A stretch of DNA of 64,000 nt from the NCBI RefSeq assembly GCF_034314165.1, contig NZ_JAVIWK010000001.1, positions 2,371,001-2,435,000 on the forward strand. The letters are read 5' to 3'. The number at the start of each line of letters is the position of its first letter. Position 1 is the first letter of the stretch. The notes under the pieces are model-generated. The model saw only the letters and a list, made by a program, of their open reading frames with translations. It made no database searches and was not told where the DNA came from. The DNA comes from Pseudomonas sp. Bout1. Its GTDB lineage: Bacteria; Pseudomonadota; Gammaproteobacteria; Pseudomonadales; Pseudomonadaceae. Positions 1 to 10,397 of the stretch are shown in pieces. The position numbers and the translations under genes were made by a program.

Positions 1-418
1 CGTCGACAACGCCGCCATGCAACTGGTGCGTGCACCGAAGCAATTCGACGTGATCGTCACCGACAACCTGTTCGGCGACATCCTGTCCGACCAGGCCTCG
101 ATGCTCACCGGCTCCATCGGCATGCTGCCGTCGGCGTCCCTGGATGCCAACAACAAAGGCATGTACGAGCCGTGCCACGGTTCGGCGCCGGACATTGCCG
201 GGCAGGGCATTGCCAACCCGTTGGCGACCATTTTGTCGGTGTCGATGATGCTGCGCTACAGCTTCAACCTGACCGATGCGGCGGATGCCATCGAGAAGGC
301 TGTGAGCCTGGTGCTGGACCAGGGCCTGCGCACCGGCGACATCTGGTCGCAGGGTTGCACCAAGGTCGGTACGCAAGAAATGGGCGACGCAGTAGTCGCC
401 GCGCTGCGGAATCTGTAA
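1..418 (+). CDS. leuB: 3-isopropylmalate dehydrogenase, C-terminal part (cut by window edge)
   Basis: The reading frame is open from base 2 to the stop at 418 and covers about the last 138 residues of LeuB, which oxidatively decarboxylates 3-isopropylmalate in leucine synthesis. The visible stretch [16 protein letters not shown] is the conserved family motif with the metal- and substrate-binding aspartates, and [18 protein letters not shown] is the NAD-binding loop typical of isopropylmalate and isocitrate dehydrogenases. The 5' part lies outside the window. The gene is followed 64 bp downstream by asd, the usual Pseudomonas order. The family assignment is secure. Confidence 0.97.
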   Translation, partial: VDNAAMQLVRAPKQFDVIVTDNLFGDILSDQASMLTGSIGMLPSASLDANNKGMYEPCHGSAPDIAGQGIANPLATILSVSMMLRYSFNLTDAADAIEKAVSLVLDQGLRTGDIWSQGCTKVGTQEMGDAVVAALRNL

Positions 419-482
419 TCTCTCGGGCCCGCTTGCAGATGTTGCTGCAAGGCGGCCCACTTTTGAACAAGGTGTAGTTGCG

Positions 483-1595
483 ATGAAACGTGTAGGTCTG
501 ATCGGTTGGCGCGGTATGGTCGGTTCCGTGCTCATGCAGCGGATGCTGGAAGAGCAGGATTTCGATCTTATTGAGCCGGTGTTTTTCACCACTTCCAATG
601 TGGGTGGTCAAGGGCCGTCTGTGGGCAAGGACATTGCTCCGCTCAAGGACGCCTACAACATTGAAGAACTGAAGACCCTCGACGTCATTCTGACCTGCCA
701 GGGCGGCGACTACACCAGCGAAGTCTTCCCCAAGCTGCGTGAAGCCGGCTGGCAGGGCTACTGGATCGACGCCGCTTCCAGCCTGCGCATGCAGGATGAC
801 GCGGTGATCGTCCTGGACCCGGTGAACCGTAAGGTCATCGACCAGCAACTGGACGCGGGCACCAAGAACTACATCGGCGGCAACTGCACCGTCAGCCTGA
901 TGCTGATGGGCCTGGGCGGCTTGTTCGAAGCCGGCCTGGTGGAATGGATGAGCGCCATGACCTATCAGGCGGCCTCCGGGGCCGGCGCGCAGAACATGCG
1001 TGAACTGATCAAGCAAATGGGCGCGACACACGCTGCGGTGGCCGATCAACTGGCTGACCCGGCCAGCGCGATCCTCGACATCGACCGCCGTGTGGCCGAA
1101 GCGATGCGCAGTGAAGCCTACCCGACCGAAAATTTCGGTGTGCCATTGGCCGGTAGCCTGATCCCCTGGATCGACAAGGAACTGCCTAACGGCCAGAGCC
1201 GTGAAGAGTGGAAGGCCCAGGCCGAGACCAACAAGATTCTGGGTCGCTTCAAGAGCCCGATCCCGGTGGACGGTATCTGCGTGCGCATCGGCGCCATGCG
1301 TTGCCACAGCCAGGCGCTGACCATCAAGCTGAACAAAGACGTGCCGATCGCCGATATCGAAGGGTTGATCAGCCAGCACAACCCTTGGGTCAAGCTGGTG
1401 CCGAACAGCCGTGATATCAGCATCCAGGAACTGAGCCCGAACAAGGTCACCGGTACCCTGAATGTGCCGGTTGGCCGTCTGCGCAAGCTGAACATGGGTA
1501 CTCAGTACCTGGGCGCGTTCACCGTAGGCGACCAACTGCTGTGGGGCGCGGCTGAACCGTTGCGTCGCATGTTGCGGATTTTGCTGGAGCGTTAA
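483..1595 (+). CDS. asd: Aspartate-semialdehyde dehydrogenase
   Basis: This 370-residue cytosolic enzyme reduces aspartyl phosphate to aspartate semialdehyde, the branch point to lysine/diaminopimelate, threonine and methionine. The N-terminal nucleotide-binding loop [10 protein letters not shown] (residues 5-14) and the active-site segment GGNCTVSLM with catalytic Cys135 are both present, and the length matches the gammaproteobacterial family. It sits between leuB and a second Asd-like gene, usg. A rho-independent terminator follows directly, so asd probably ends a transcript with leuB. Confidence 0.97.
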   Translation: MKRVGLIGWRGMVGSVLMQRMLEEQDFDLIEPVFFTTSNVGGQGPSVGKDIAPLKDAYNIEELKTLDVILTCQGGDYTSEVFPKLREAGWQGYWIDAASSLRMQDDAVIVLDPVNRKVIDQQLDAGTKNYIGGNCTVSLMLMGLGGLFEAGLVEWMSAMTYQAASGAGAQNMRELIKQMGATHAAVADQLADPASAILDIDRRVAEAMRSEAYPTENFGVPLAGSLIPWIDKELPNGQSREEWKAQAETNKILGRFKSPIPVDGICVRIGAMRCHSQALTIKLNKDVPIADIEGLISQHNPWVKLVPNSRDISIQELSPNKVTGTLNVPVGRLRKLNMGTQYLGAFTVGDQLLWGAAEPLRRMLRILLER

Positions 1596-1612
1596 TCGCT
1601 GCGTGTAATGAG

Positions 1613-1647
1613 AAACCCGCGTTCTGGTGACAGGCGCGGGTTTTTTA
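1613..1647 (+). terminator. Rho-independent terminator after asd
   Basis: The stem AACCCGCG pairs with CGCGGGTT across an 11-base loop and is followed by a run of T. It begins 18 bp after the asd stop codon. Confidence 0.85.
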
Positions 1648-1658
1648 TTGCGCTTTTG

Positions 1659-1753
1659 GGCCTCATCGCGGGCAAGCCCGGCTCCCACAGTTGACCGAGT
1701 AGTTCAGGCAAACACCGTTCAATGTGGGAGCCGGGCTTGCCCGCGATGGGGCC
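1659..1753. repeat. REP-type inverted pair
   Basis: Two almost perfect inverted copies of an element containing TGTGGGAGCCGGGCTTGC face each other at 1659-1689 and 1723-1753, separated by about 33 bp. This is the common fluorescens-group intergenic REP doublet. It lies between the asd terminator and usg and can form a large cruciform or hairpin. Confidence 0.85.
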
Positions 1754-1843
1754 ATCAGCCACACCACCGAGCCCAGGCTAATTGCCTCACCCCCAACCAC
1801 CCGGTAAAGTGCCGCTCCCCCCGCCATGCCCGAGGCAGCCTCC

Positions 1844-2854
1844 ATGACCCAGACCTTTGATATTGCCGTGATCGGCGCCACCGGCACCGTCGGCGAAACA
1901 CTGGTGCAGATCCTCGAAGAGCAGGACTTCCCGGTGGGTAACCTGCACCTGCTGGCCAGCAGTGAGTCGGCCGGGCATTCGGTGCCGTTTCGCGGCAAGA
2001 ACGTGCGGGTGCGGGAAGTCGACGAATTTGACTTCAGCAAAGTCCAGCTGGTGTTCTTCGCCGCCGGCCCTGCGGTCACCTTGAGTTTCGCGCCGCGCGC
2101 CACCGCCGCTGGCTGCACGCTGATCGACCTGTCTGGCGCCTTGCCGGCGGATCAGGCGCCGCAAGTGGTTCCGGAAGCCAACGCCCACGTGTTGGATAGC
2201 TTGAAAAAGCCATTCCAGGTCAGCAGCCCAAGCCCATCAGCCACCGCCCTGGCCGTGGTGTTGGCGCCACTGCGCGGCTTGCTGGATATCCAGCGCGTCA
2301 CCATCACCGCCAACCTGGCCGTGTCCGCCCAAGGCCGCGAGGCCGTCAGTGAGCTTGCCCGCCAGACCGCCGAGTTGCTGAACGTGCGCCCGCTGGAGCC
2401 GAAGTTTTTCGATCGCCAGATGGCGTTCAACCTACTGGCACAAGTCGGCAAGCCTGACGCCCAAGGCCACACCGCCCTGGAAAAGCGCCTGGTGCACGAA
2501 TTGCGCGCCGTGCTGGAAATGCCTTTGCTAAAGATTTCCGTCACGTGCGTTCAAGCCCCGGTGTTTTTTGGCGATAGCCTGACTGTGTCTTTGCAATTGG
2601 GTGCAGCGGTCGACCTCGCTGCCGTCAACCAGGCTTTGGATTCCGCGCCCGGAGTCGAGTTGGTGGAAGAGGGTGATTACCCCACCGCTGTTGGCGATGC
2701 GGTCGGTCAAGACGTGGTCTACGTGGGCCGGGTTCGCGCCGGCGTCGATGACCCTGCGGAACTAAATGTGTGGTTGGCGTCAGATAACGTACGCAAAGGG
2801 GCCGCACTTAACGCCGTACAGCTGGCGCAGTTGTTGATAAAAGGCCTTGTGTAA
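1844..2854 (+). CDS. usg: USG-1-like aspartate-semialdehyde dehydrogenase homologue lacking the catalytic cysteine
   Basis: The 336-residue protein has the Asd fold signature, with the NADP loop IGATGTVG at residues 10-17 and family-like length. Where Asd has GGNCTVS it reads SSPSPSATA (about residues 127-135), so the nucleophilic cysteine is missing and the true dehydrogenase reaction is unlikely. USG-1 proteins are known Asd relatives of uncertain function, found next to asd or truA in gammaproteobacteria, as here. I chose the ATG at 1844 because GAGG lies 8 bases upstream; an in-frame ATG at 1826 would add six residues. It is separated from fimV by 160 bp. Confidence 0.88.
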   Translation: MTQTFDIAVIGATGTVGETLVQILEEQDFPVGNLHLLASSESAGHSVPFRGKNVRVREVDEFDFSKVQLVFFAAGPAVTLSFAPRATAAGCTLIDLSGALPADQAPQVVPEANAHVLDSLKKPFQVSSPSPSATALAVVLAPLRGLLDIQRVTITANLAVSAQGREAVSELARQTAELLNVRPLEPKFFDRQMAFNLLAQVGKPDAQGHTALEKRLVHELRAVLEMPLLKISVTCVQAPVFFGDSLTVSLQLGAAVDLAAVNQALDSAPGVELVEEGDYPTAVGDAVGQDVVYVGRVRAGVDDPAELNVWLASDNVRKGAALNAVQLAQLLIKGLV

Positions 2855-3014
2855 AAGATACTTGGCGGCAATTTGTAGATTGATTCTAGCCAAGCGCTAT
2901 GCTTGGCCCCAAGCTGGAAAAATTGCGCGTCGGTGACCTATCGGCTCGCCATGCCTTATGGCAGCGGTTACCCACCTTCTCGCAGGCCGGGGAGTGTTCA
3001 AAAAGGATGAGGCT

Positions 3015-5564
3015 ATGGTTCAAGTTCGCAAACTGGTGTTAGCAATAGCGGCCGCCTCGGCGCTGTCCTCCGGTATGGCGCAAGCGCTGCAACTTGGGGA
3101 GATGACCCTCAAGTCGAAGCTGAACCAGCCGCTGTCGGTGGAAATCGAGTTGCTTGACGTCGGTGGCCTGACCGCCTCCGAGATCACCCCCAGCCTGGCT
3201 TCGTCCCAGGCCTTTGTGGATGCGGGCGTCGATCGCCAGGCGTTCCTGAATGACCTGACCTTTACCCCGGTGGTCAATCCCAACGGCCGCAGTGTGGTGC
3301 GTGTCACCTCCACTAAGCCGCTGCCTGATTCCTATGTGCGTTTCCTGTTGCAAGTGCAGTGGCCCAACGGCCGCCTGATGCGCGACTACAGCGTATTGCT
3401 GGACCCGGCCAAGTTCGACCCGTCGACTCCCGCCGCCGGTGCGCCCGCGCCTGCACCGCGCCTGACGTCGCCTGCGACCGCGGCTCCGGCAGTCACCAAG
3501 GCCCGGGAACACACCACCACCTCGCGCGACACCCTGTGGGAAATCGCCGCGAAGAACCGCAATGGCGCCTCGGTGCAGCAGACCATGCTGGCCATCCAGG
3601 CACTGAACCCTGACGCCTTTATCGACGGCAACATCAACCGCATGAAAACCGGCCAGGTCCTGCGCCTGCCGGATTCGGGCCAAAGCACCAGCCTGCCGCA
3701 GAACCAGGCGATTGCTGAAGTCAGCGCGCAAAACGCCGCGTGGCGCGAGGGCCGTCGCGGTGGCAACCCGCTTGCCGGCAAAGCGCAACTGGACGCCACG
3801 AAACGTACCCAGGCGGGTAATGCGCCGTCGCAGACCAATACCCAGGATAACTTGAGTCTGGTTTCTGCCGAAGCCGCCAAGAAAGGCGTGAAGGGTGGCG
3901 CTGGCGACAGCCGGGCCTTGAACAACAAGCTGGCGGTAACCCAGGAAAGCCTGGATTCGACCCGTCGCGAGAATGAAGAACTGAAAAGCCGCATGGCTGA
4001 CCTGCAAAGTCAGCTGGACAAGCTGCAGCGGCTGATCGAACTCAAGAACAATCAACTGGCCAAGTTGCAGACCCCGGGCGCCGCCGCGGCGCAGCCTGCT
4101 GCAACCGCCGCGATGCCGGCCGAGCTGGCTGCACAGCCCGCCGCGCCGGCTGCGGCACCTGCAGCAACCCCGGTGGCTGCGCCAGTCGAAGCGCCGGTCA
4201 AGGCCGATGCGGCGCCTGCTACCACCGAAGGTAAATTCAACGACCTGCTGACCAACCCGATTGTGCTCGGCGTGATCGGCGGCGCAGCGGGTTTGCTGGT
4301 GCTGTTGCTCCTGCTGTTGTGGGCGCGTCATCGCAATGCGCGCCTGGAAGAAGAGAAGCACCTGCGCATGGCGCGGGCCCTGGCGGAAGAGCCGGAGTTT
4401 GCACCGAACATTGATCATGATCTGCCGTCCGACAGTTTCGAAGGCCTTGATGTGCCGCCGCCGAACGTCAAGCTGGCCCCAGCTCCAGCTCCAGCTCCAG
4501 CAGCTCCGGTGATTGCGCCGCTTGTCGCCCCTGTTGCTGCGCCACGCCCAGCCGACGTCCTGGCGCAAGCCCAGTCGCACATCGACCGTGGTCACCTGAA
4601 CCAGGCCGCTGAAGTACTTGAAGATGCGATCAAGCAAGAGCCAACGCGCAGCGACCTGCGTCTCAAGCTGATGGAAGTCCACGGCTTGCAGGGCAACAAA
4701 GAAGGGTTTGTGGCTCAAGAGCGCCAACTGGTCGCCACGGGTGAGAATCACGCCCAGGTTGAACAGCTGAAAAGCCGTTTCCCGGCCATGGCCGTGCTGG
4801 CGGCGGGCGTCAGCGCTGCCGTCGCGGCGGCGGCCCTGGACGCCCAGTACGTCAAAGACTTGCTCAAGGACGAACCCGCGCCGCCTGCTCCTGCACCCGA
4901 GGCGGAACCGGAAGCGTTCGATACCGACTTCGACCTGAGCCTGGATGACCTGGAAGCCGCTTCGCCTGCCGTGGTCAACCCGCAGGCGGAGGACCTGAGC
5001 TTTGAATCGCTGCTGCAACAGCAGACCGAGGCCAAGGCCGGCGAGGAAGACCTCTCGGACTTCGACCTGGACCTGCAACTCGATCCGCCATCGTCGACCC
5101 AATCCGACGACGACTTCCTCTTTGGCCTTGAAGGCCAGATGAAGGACCTGCCGCCGGTAGAACCGCCAACCCTGACGCCCGCTGACCTGGACGACCTCGA
5201 CCTGCCGGAAGATTTCGACCTGTCCCTGGCTGACGAGCCCGAGGCGCCTGCAGCGGCCAAGCCGGATGCGTTCGCCTCGGAGCTTGATGACGTCAACGCC
5301 GAACTGGATCGCCTGTCGCAAAGCCTGGAGCATCCACCGATCGAACCGTCCTTTACCGCCGAAGACGCGGTGCTGAGTGGTGATGAGCCCGAGTTCGACT
5401 TCCTCTCCGGTACCGACGAAGTGGCCACCAAGCTCGACCTGGCCCAGGCCTACATCGACATGGGCGACGCCGATGGCGCGCGGGACATCCTTGCCGAAGT
5501 GCTCAAGGAGGGCGATGACGGCCAACAAGGCGAAGCCAAGGAAATGCTCGGCCGCCTGGCTTGA
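3015..5564 (+). CDS. fimV: FimV, polar peptidoglycan-binding hub protein
   Basis: The 849-residue inner-membrane protein organises the cell pole and supports type IV pili and twitching. In order it shows a signal peptide (1-27, ending AQA), the FimV N-terminal domain, a LysM motif (HTTTSRDTLWEIAAKN, about residue 170), a coiled coil (about 310-355), an Ala/Pro-rich linker, one membrane segment (GVIGGAAGLLVLLLLLLWA, about residue 420), then a long acidic cytoplasmic region with a TPR-like part and the conserved FimV C-terminal motif LDLAQAYIDMGDADGARDIL. The ATG at 3015 was chosen because AAGGATGAGG precedes it and the signal peptide starts there. A REP pair follows the stop. Confidence 0.94.
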   Translation: MVQVRKLVLAIAAASALSSGMAQALQLGEMTLKSKLNQPLSVEIELLDVGGLTASEITPSLASSQAFVDAGVDRQAFLNDLTFTPVVNPNGRSVVRVTSTKPLPDSYVRFLLQVQWPNGRLMRDYSVLLDPAKFDPSTPAAGAPAPAPRLTSPATAAPAVTKAREHTTTSRDTLWEIAAKNRNGASVQQTMLAIQALNPDAFIDGNINRMKTGQVLRLPDSGQSTSLPQNQAIAEVSAQNAAWREGRRGGNPLAGKAQLDATKRTQAGNAPSQTNTQDNLSLVSAEAAKKGVKGGAGDSRALNNKLAVTQESLDSTRRENEELKSRMADLQSQLDKLQRLIELKNNQLAKLQTPGAAAAQPAATAAMPAELAAQPAAPAAAPAATPVAAPVEAPVKADAAPATTEGKFNDLLTNPIVLGVIGGAAGLLVLLLLLLWARHRNARLEEEKHLRMARALAEEPEFAPNIDHDLPSDSFEGLDVPPPNVKLAPAPAPAPAAPVIAPLVAPVAAPRPADVLAQAQSHIDRGHLNQAAEVLEDAIKQEPTRSDLRLKLMEVHGLQGNKEGFVAQERQLVATGENHAQVEQLKSRFPAMAVLAAGVSAAVAAAALDAQYVKDLLKDEPAPPAPAPEAEPEAFDTDFDLSLDDLEAASPAVVNPQAEDLSFESLLQQQTEAKAGEEDLSDFDLDLQLDPPSSTQSDDDFLFGLEGQMKDLPPVEPPTLTPADLDDLDLPEDFDLSLADEPEAPAAAKPDAFASELDDVNAELDRLSQSLEHPPIEPSFTAEDAVLSGDEPEFDFLSGTDEVATKLDLAQAYIDMGDADGARDILAEVLKEGDDGQQGEAKEMLGRLA

Positions 5565-5574
5565 TACCTTGCTC

Positions 5575-5661
5575 TGTAGGAGCTGGCTTGCCGGCGATGC
5601 AGGCACCTCGGTGTATCAGGTACACCCGGTTGACGCCATCGCCGGCAAGCCAGCGCCTACA
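5575..5661. repeat. REP-type inverted pair after fimV
   Basis: TGTAGGAGCTGGCTTGCCGG at the left is mirrored by an inverted CCGGCAAGCCAGCGCCTACA at the right, about 45 bp apart. It is a REP doublet related to the one at 10398-10463 and lies between fimV and truA. Confidence 0.85.
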
Positions 5662-5759
5662 AAAAGCCCCACGCTCGGCGCGCGGCCTTATAATGGCTGC
5701 CTTTGCGCAACTCATCAGGCTCTCAGTTCTTGGCAAATATAGATAACGCGGCCGCCGAA

Positions 5760-6584
5760 ATGGCGGCCGCAGGCTTTTTCAGAATCGCCCTGGGCGTGGA
5801 ATATAAAGGCTCACGCTATCGCGGCTGGCAACGCCAGGCCTCGGGTGTGCCGACGGTGCAGGAAACCCTTGAGAAGGCCTTGTCGAAAGTCGCCGACTCG
5901 CCGGTGTCGCTGATGTGCGCGGGGCGCACCGACGCCGGTGTGCATGCCTGCGGGCAAGTGGTGCACTTCGATACCCAGGCCGAGCGCTCGATGAAGGCGT
6001 GGGTCATGGGCGCCAATATCAATTTGCCCCACGACGTCAGCGTCAGTTGGGCCAAGGTGATGCCGGCGGACTTTCATGCGCGCTTCAAGGCAATCGCCCG
6101 GCGTTATCGCTATGTGATCTACAACGATCAGATCCGCCCGGCCCATCTCAACGAAGAAATCACCTGGAACCACCGCCCGCTGGACGCCGAGCGCATGGCC
6201 GAGGCCGCCCGGCATTTGGTGGGTATCCATGATTTCAGCGCGTTTCGTGCCGGCCAGTGCCAGGCCAAGTCGCCGATCAAGCAAGTCCATCACCTGCGGG
6301 TGACGCGCCACGGCAAGATGATCGTGCTGGATATCCGCGCCGGCGCCTTCCTGCACCACATGGTGCGCAATATTGCCGGGGTGCTGATGACCATCGGTAC
6401 CGGCGAGCGCCCGGTCGAATGGGCCAAAGAAGTGCTGGAAAGCCGGATTCGCCGTACAGGCGGCGTCACTGCGCACCCGTTCGGCCTTTACCTGGTGGAT
6501 GTAGAGTACCGCGATGAGTTCGAACTGCCGCAGCGGTTCATCGGGCCACACTTCCTCACAGGTTTCAGCGAACTTGGCGGCTGA
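5760..6584 (+). CDS. truA: tRNA pseudouridine(38-40) synthase
   Basis: The enzyme isomerises uridines 38-40 in the anticodon arm of many tRNAs. The catalytic loop CAGRTDAGVHA carries the essential aspartate (Asp58 from this start), and the C-terminal part RRTGGVTAHPFGLYLVDVEY is typical of TruA. The length is 274 residues from the ATG at 5760. A longer TTG-initiated form from 5703 is possible, because no strong ribosome site is visible in front of either start. It precedes trpF, as in other pseudomonads. Confidence 0.93.
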   Translation: MAAAGFFRIALGVEYKGSRYRGWQRQASGVPTVQETLEKALSKVADSPVSLMCAGRTDAGVHACGQVVHFDTQAERSMKAWVMGANINLPHDVSVSWAKVMPADFHARFKAIARRYRYVIYNDQIRPAHLNEEITWNHRPLDAERMAEAARHLVGIHDFSAFRAGQCQAKSPIKQVHHLRVTRHGKMIVLDIRAGAFLHHMVRNIAGVLMTIGTGERPVEWAKEVLESRIRRTGGVTAHPFGLYLVDVEYRDEFELPQRFIGPHFLTGFSELGG

Positions 6585-6647
6585 CGCCCTCAAAAGCATT
6601 TGTTACCATCCGGGACTTTCCCGGACACGCCCTGAGGTTTCATCGAC

Positions 6648-7280
6648 ATGTCTGCCGTTCGCAGCAAGATTTGCGGGATTACCCGCATAGAAGACGCGTT
6701 GGCGGCGGTCGAGGCGGGCGCCGATGCCATCGGTTTCGTGTTTTATGCCAAGAGCCCACGGGCGGTGAATGTATTGCAGGCGCGGGCGATCATTGCCGCG
6801 CTGCCGCCATTCGTGACCACGGTCGGGTTGTTCGTCAACGCCAGCCGTTGCGAACTCAATGAAACCCTCGATGCCGTACAACTCGACATGTTGCAGTTCC
6901 ATGGCGATGAAAGCGCTGAAGAGTGCGAAAGCTATCAGCGTCCGTATATCAAAGCGTTGCGGGTCAAGGCCGGCGACGATATCGCTGCGGCGTGCGCTGC
7001 CTACACCGGGGCTCGCGGGATTCTCCTCGACACCTACGTCGAAGGCGTTCCAGGCGGTACCGGCGAGGCGTTTGACTGGTCGTTGATCCCTGAAGGCTTG
7101 AGCAAGCCGATCATCCTCGCGGGCGGTCTGAACCCGGGCAACGTTGGACGCGCTATTGAGCAGGTTCGGCCCTATGCCGTGGACGTCAGCGGTGGGGTGG
7201 AGCAAGCCAAGGGCATCAAGGATCACGCAAAGATTCGCGCATTCATGCAGGCCGTGCGCGACAGCAGTGGGACGATGTGA
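6648..7280 (+). CDS. trpF: Phosphoribosylanthranilate isomerase
   Basis: This 210-residue TIM-barrel enzyme catalyses the Amadori rearrangement of phosphoribosylanthranilate in tryptophan synthesis. The family motifs KICGITR (catalytic Cys near residue 9), [18 protein letters not shown] and the C-terminal phosphate-binding [10 protein letters not shown] and VDVSGGVE are all present. It lies 63 bp after truA and is transcribed towards accD. As usual in Pseudomonas it is unlinked to the other trp genes in this window. Confidence 0.96.
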   Translation: MSAVRSKICGITRIEDALAAVEAGADAIGFVFYAKSPRAVNVLQARAIIAALPPFVTTVGLFVNASRCELNETLDAVQLDMLQFHGDESAEECESYQRPYIKALRVKAGDDIAAACAAYTGARGILLDTYVEGVPGGTGEAFDWSLIPEGLSKPIILAGGLNPGNVGRAIEQVRPYAVDVSGGVEQAKGIKDHAKIRAFMQAVRDSSGTM

Positions 7281-7523
7281 CGGCTGGCAGTCTGCCGCCG
7301 TCCATAACTACCACTGTGTAAAACAGCCCGGCGCCGCCTGTGGGAGGCCCGGAAATGAAGTGGCAACCCTGCACTGCAGGTTGTCTGGAAGGCTGAGGGC
7401 ACAGGCAGGAAATGGCAGGTCGAAGGTCTGACCCCGTCCAGCTTGTGTCATCGCCACATATGAATTTAGCTCAAGGGCATACGCGGGGCTGTGTTCTAGC
7501 CACCGGTACTGGAGAAAGAAAGC

Positions 7524-8444
7524 ATGAGCAACTGGTTAGTAGACAAACTGATCCCCTCGATCATGCGTTCCGAGGTGAAGAAAAGCTCGGTTCCTGAAGG
7601 TCTTTGGCACAAGTGCCCATCCTGCGACGCGGTGCTGTACCGCCCGGAGTTGGAAAAGACCCTGGATGTTTGCCCCAAGTGCAACCACCACATGCGTATC
7701 GGCGCCCGCGCCCGCATTGATATCTTCCTCGACGCCGATGGTCGCTCCGAACTGGGTGCTGACCTGGAGCCGGTTGACCGTCTGAAATTCCGCGACGGCA
7801 AGAAATACAAAGACCGCCTCACCGCAGCCCAGAAGCAGACCGGTGAAAAAGACGCGCTGATTTCCGTCAGCGGCAAGCTGCTGGGCATGCCGGTAGTGGT
7901 TTGCGCGTTCGAGTTTTCCTTCATGGGTGGCTCCATGGGCGCCATCGTCGGCGAGCGTTTTGTACGTGCCGCCAACTACGCCCTGGAAAACCGCTGCCCG
8001 ATGATCTGCTTCGCAGCCTCTGGCGGTGCGCGGATGCAGGAAGCGCTGATTTCCCTGATGCAAATGGCCAAGACCTCTGCGGTACTGGCGCGTCTGCGTG
8101 AAGAAGGTATCCCGTTCATCTCCGTGCTGACCGACCCGGTCTACGGTGGCGTTTCCGCCAGCCTGGCCATGCTGGGTGATGTGATCGTCGGTGAGCCCAA
8201 AGCCCTGATCGGCTTCGCCGGGCCACGGGTTATCGAGCAGACGGTTCGCGAAAAACTGCCGGAAGGTTTCCAGCGCAGCGAGTTTCTGCTGGAGCACGGC
8301 GCGATCGACCTGATCATTGCGCGTGGCGAACTGCGCCCGCGCCTGGGTAGCCTGCTGGCGCAAATGATGGGCCTGCCGACACCGGTGTACGTCGCGCCTA
8401 AAGTAGAACCAATCATCGTGCCGCCGGTGCCTGCAAACATATGA
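7524..8444 (+). CDS. accD: Acetyl-CoA carboxylase, carboxyltransferase beta subunit
   Basis: The 306-residue subunit works with AccA to transfer carboxyl groups from carboxybiotin to acetyl-CoA, the first step of fatty-acid synthesis. The N-terminal zinc ribbon uses Cys31, Cys34, Cys50 and Cys53 (CPSC...CPKC), followed by the crotonase-like carboxyltransferase domain with [11 protein letters not shown] and [10 protein letters not shown]. The start has GGAGAAAGAAAGC upstream. The 243 bp before it show no gene. The stop overlaps folC by four bases, indicating translational coupling. Confidence 0.97.
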   Translation: MSNWLVDKLIPSIMRSEVKKSSVPEGLWHKCPSCDAVLYRPELEKTLDVCPKCNHHMRIGARARIDIFLDADGRSELGADLEPVDRLKFRDGKKYKDRLTAAQKQTGEKDALISVSGKLLGMPVVVCAFEFSFMGGSMGAIVGERFVRAANYALENRCPMICFAASGGARMQEALISLMQMAKTSAVLARLREEGIPFISVLTDPVYGGVSASLAMLGDVIVGEPKALIGFAGPRVIEQTVREKLPEGFQRSEFLLEHGAIDLIIARGELRPRLGSLLAQMMGLPTPVYVAPKVEPIIVPPVPANI

Positions 8445-9748
8445 CCCAACGTACCCTGGGCGAATGGCTCGCCTACCTTGAGCAGTTGCATCCGTCAGCC
8501 ATCGACATGGGCCTGGAGCGCTCGCAACAGGTAGCGGCCCGCCTCGGGTTGGGCCGGCCGGCGCCGCGTGTGATCACGGTGACCGGCACCAATGGCAAGG
8601 GTTCTACCTGCGCCTTTGTTGCAGCCTTGCTGCAAGCCCAGGGCCTGAAGGTCGGCGTGTACAACTCACCGCACCTGCTGCGCTACAACGAGCGGGTGCA
8701 ACTCAATGGCGTTGAAGCCACTGACGAGCAGCTGTGCGAAGCCTTCGCCGCACTCGATGCCGGGCGTGGCGAGACTTCCCTGACGTATTTCGAGATGGGC
8801 ACCCTGGCGGCGTTCTGGCTGTTCGAGCGTGCGCAACTGGATGTGGTGGTGTTGGAAGTCGGCCTGGGCGGGCGCCTGGACACGGTCAACGTGGTGGATG
8901 CCGACCTGGCGCTGATCACCAGCATTGGTGTCGATCATGCCGACTACCTTGGTAATACCCGGGAATCCGTGGCCTATGAAAAGGCCGGGATCTTCCGCCA
9001 GGGCAAGCCTGCACTGTGTGGTGACCTGGACCCGCCGCATACCTTGCTGGACAAGGTGCGCGAGCTGGATTGCCCGTTCTTCCTGCGTGGGCGTGATTTC
9101 AATCTCGAGATTGGCGACCGGTCCTGGCAATGGCGCGGGCTTGATGCGCGCGGTCAAACCGTTGAGTTGCGCGACCTGCCGCTGCTGAACCTGCCGATGG
9201 AAAACGCCGCGCTCGCGCTGCAAGCCTACCTGTTGCTGGATTTGCCCTGGCATGCCGAGCAGATTGCCGCTACGTTGCAGGCTACTCGTGTGGTGGGGCG
9301 CCTTGATCGGCGCAGCTTCGGCTGGAATGGCAAGCGTCTGAACCTGCTGCTGGATGTAGGGCATAACCCTCACGCAGCCGAATACCTGGCCAAGCGCCTG
9401 GCGCGCACTGCGCCTGCCGGTCGCCGCCTGGCGGTGTTCGGGCTGTTGTCCGACAAGGACCTGGACGGTGTGGTTGCACCCTTGCTGGGCAACGTCCAGG
9501 CCTGGGCCGTTGCGCCGCTGGATACGCCGCGCAGTCGTCCTGCTACCGAGTTGCAGGTTGCACTGCAGAGCCTTGGGGCGTCGGTGACGTCCCATGCAAG
9601 CGTGACAGCCGCCCTGGAAGCCCAGTGCGCGATTGCGACGCCTGAGGATGAGATTCTGTTGTTCGGATCATTTTATTGTGTTGCCGAGGCGCTCGAATGG
9701 TTGGCCCGGCGCTCCACGGAGGAAGCTGCACATGGCATTACTGGATAG
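8441..9748 (+). CDS. folC: Dihydrofolate synthase / folylpolyglutamate synthase
   Basis: The 435-residue ligase makes dihydrofolate from dihydropteroate and adds glutamate to folates. It has the Mur-ligase-type P-loop TGTNGKGST (about 48-56), the downstream motif [16 protein letters not shown] and the C-terminal [10 protein letters not shown] that marks the amide-ligase domain. It overlaps accD by four bases and the SPOR gene by 17 bases, forming an accD-folC-SPOR-cvpA-purF string that is standard in pseudomonads. Confidence 0.96.
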   Translation: MTQRTLGEWLAYLEQLHPSAIDMGLERSQQVAARLGLGRPAPRVITVTGTNGKGSTCAFVAALLQAQGLKVGVYNSPHLLRYNERVQLNGVEATDEQLCEAFAALDAGRGETSLTYFEMGTLAAFWLFERAQLDVVVLEVGLGGRLDTVNVVDADLALITSIGVDHADYLGNTRESVAYEKAGIFRQGKPALCGDLDPPHTLLDKVRELDCPFFLRGRDFNLEIGDRSWQWRGLDARGQTVELRDLPLLNLPMENAALALQAYLLLDLPWHAEQIAATLQATRVVGRLDRRSFGWNGKRLNLLLDVGHNPHAAEYLAKRLARTAPAGRRLAVFGLLSDKDLDGVVAPLLGNVQAWAVAPLDTPRSRPATELQVALQSLGASVTSHASVTAALEAQCAIATPEDEILLFGSFYCVAEALEWLARRSTEEAAHGITG

Positions 9749-10394
9749 CGCATACAAGCAGCGAATGGTTGGGGCCCTGGTTCTGGTGGCGTTGGCGGTG
9801 ATTTTTCTGCCAATGCTGTTTTCCCGTCAGGACGAACAGCGCCAGGTGACTGTCGAAGCGCCGGCTGCGCCCCAGGCGCCTGCGGTGCCTCAGGTTCAGG
9901 TTGAACCGGTGGTGGTGCCCGAGCCGCAAGCGCTACCGCAGGAAGAGCCAGTGCCCAGCGATGACGAGGTGGCTGCGCAGCAGGCACCTTCGATGCCGGT
10001 TCAGGCGAGCGTCCCGGTGGTGAAGCCAGCGCCTGCGGCTCCTGCGGCCGCGGCCAAGCCAGCGGCGCCAGCGCCTGCACCCAAGCCGGTAGCACCGCAA
10101 CCCGCTGCACCGGGCAAGCCGGACGTGGGTCAGAGCCGCATTGACCCCAATGGCCTGCCGATCAGTTGGTCGATCCAGCTGGCCAGCCTGGCTAACCGCG
10201 AAAGCGCTGACGCCTTGCAGAAAAAGCTGCGCACTCAGGGGTACAACGCTTATATCCGCAGTGCCGATGGCAAGAACCGGGTCTTTATCGGGCCGTTGAT
10301 CGAGCGTGCCGAAGCCGATCGCCTGCGGGACCTGCTGGACCGCCAGCAGAACCTCAAGGGTTTTGTGGTTCGCTTCCAGCCAGAGCGCGGTTAA
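9732..10394 (+). CDS. DedD-like SPOR-domain inner-membrane protein
   Basis: The 220-residue protein has one N-terminal membrane helix (about 14-32, MVGALVLVALAVIFLPMLF), a long Pro/Ala-rich linker of low complexity, and a C-terminal SPOR domain (about 145-220, WSIQLASLANRESADALQKK) that binds denuded septal peptidoglycan. Position and layout match DedD, a non-essential division protein that promotes septal constriction. I chose the ATG at 9732, inside the end of folC, because the membrane helix follows it immediately. Confidence 0.9.
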   Translation: MALLDSAYKQRMVGALVLVALAVIFLPMLFSRQDEQRQVTVEAPAAPQAPAVPQVQVEPVVVPEPQALPQEEPVPSDDEVAAQQAPSMPVQASVPVVKPAPAAPAAAAKPAAPAPAPKPVAPQPAAPGKPDVGQSRIDPNGLPISWSIQLASLANRESADALQKKLRTQGYNAYIRSADGKNRVFIGPLIERAEADRLRDLLDRQQNLKGFVVRFQPERG

Positions 10395-10397
10395 AGC

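Noticed and set aside
264..1688. A 474-codon antisense frame over leuB and asd
   Set aside because: No start signal or motif; it covers two conserved genes.
3039..5606. An 855-codon open frame antisense to fimV
   Set aside because: GC-rich codon bias opens the complementary frame; its translation is Arg/Gly/Gln-rich low-complexity sequence without family motifs, while fimV on the plus strand is fully recognisable.
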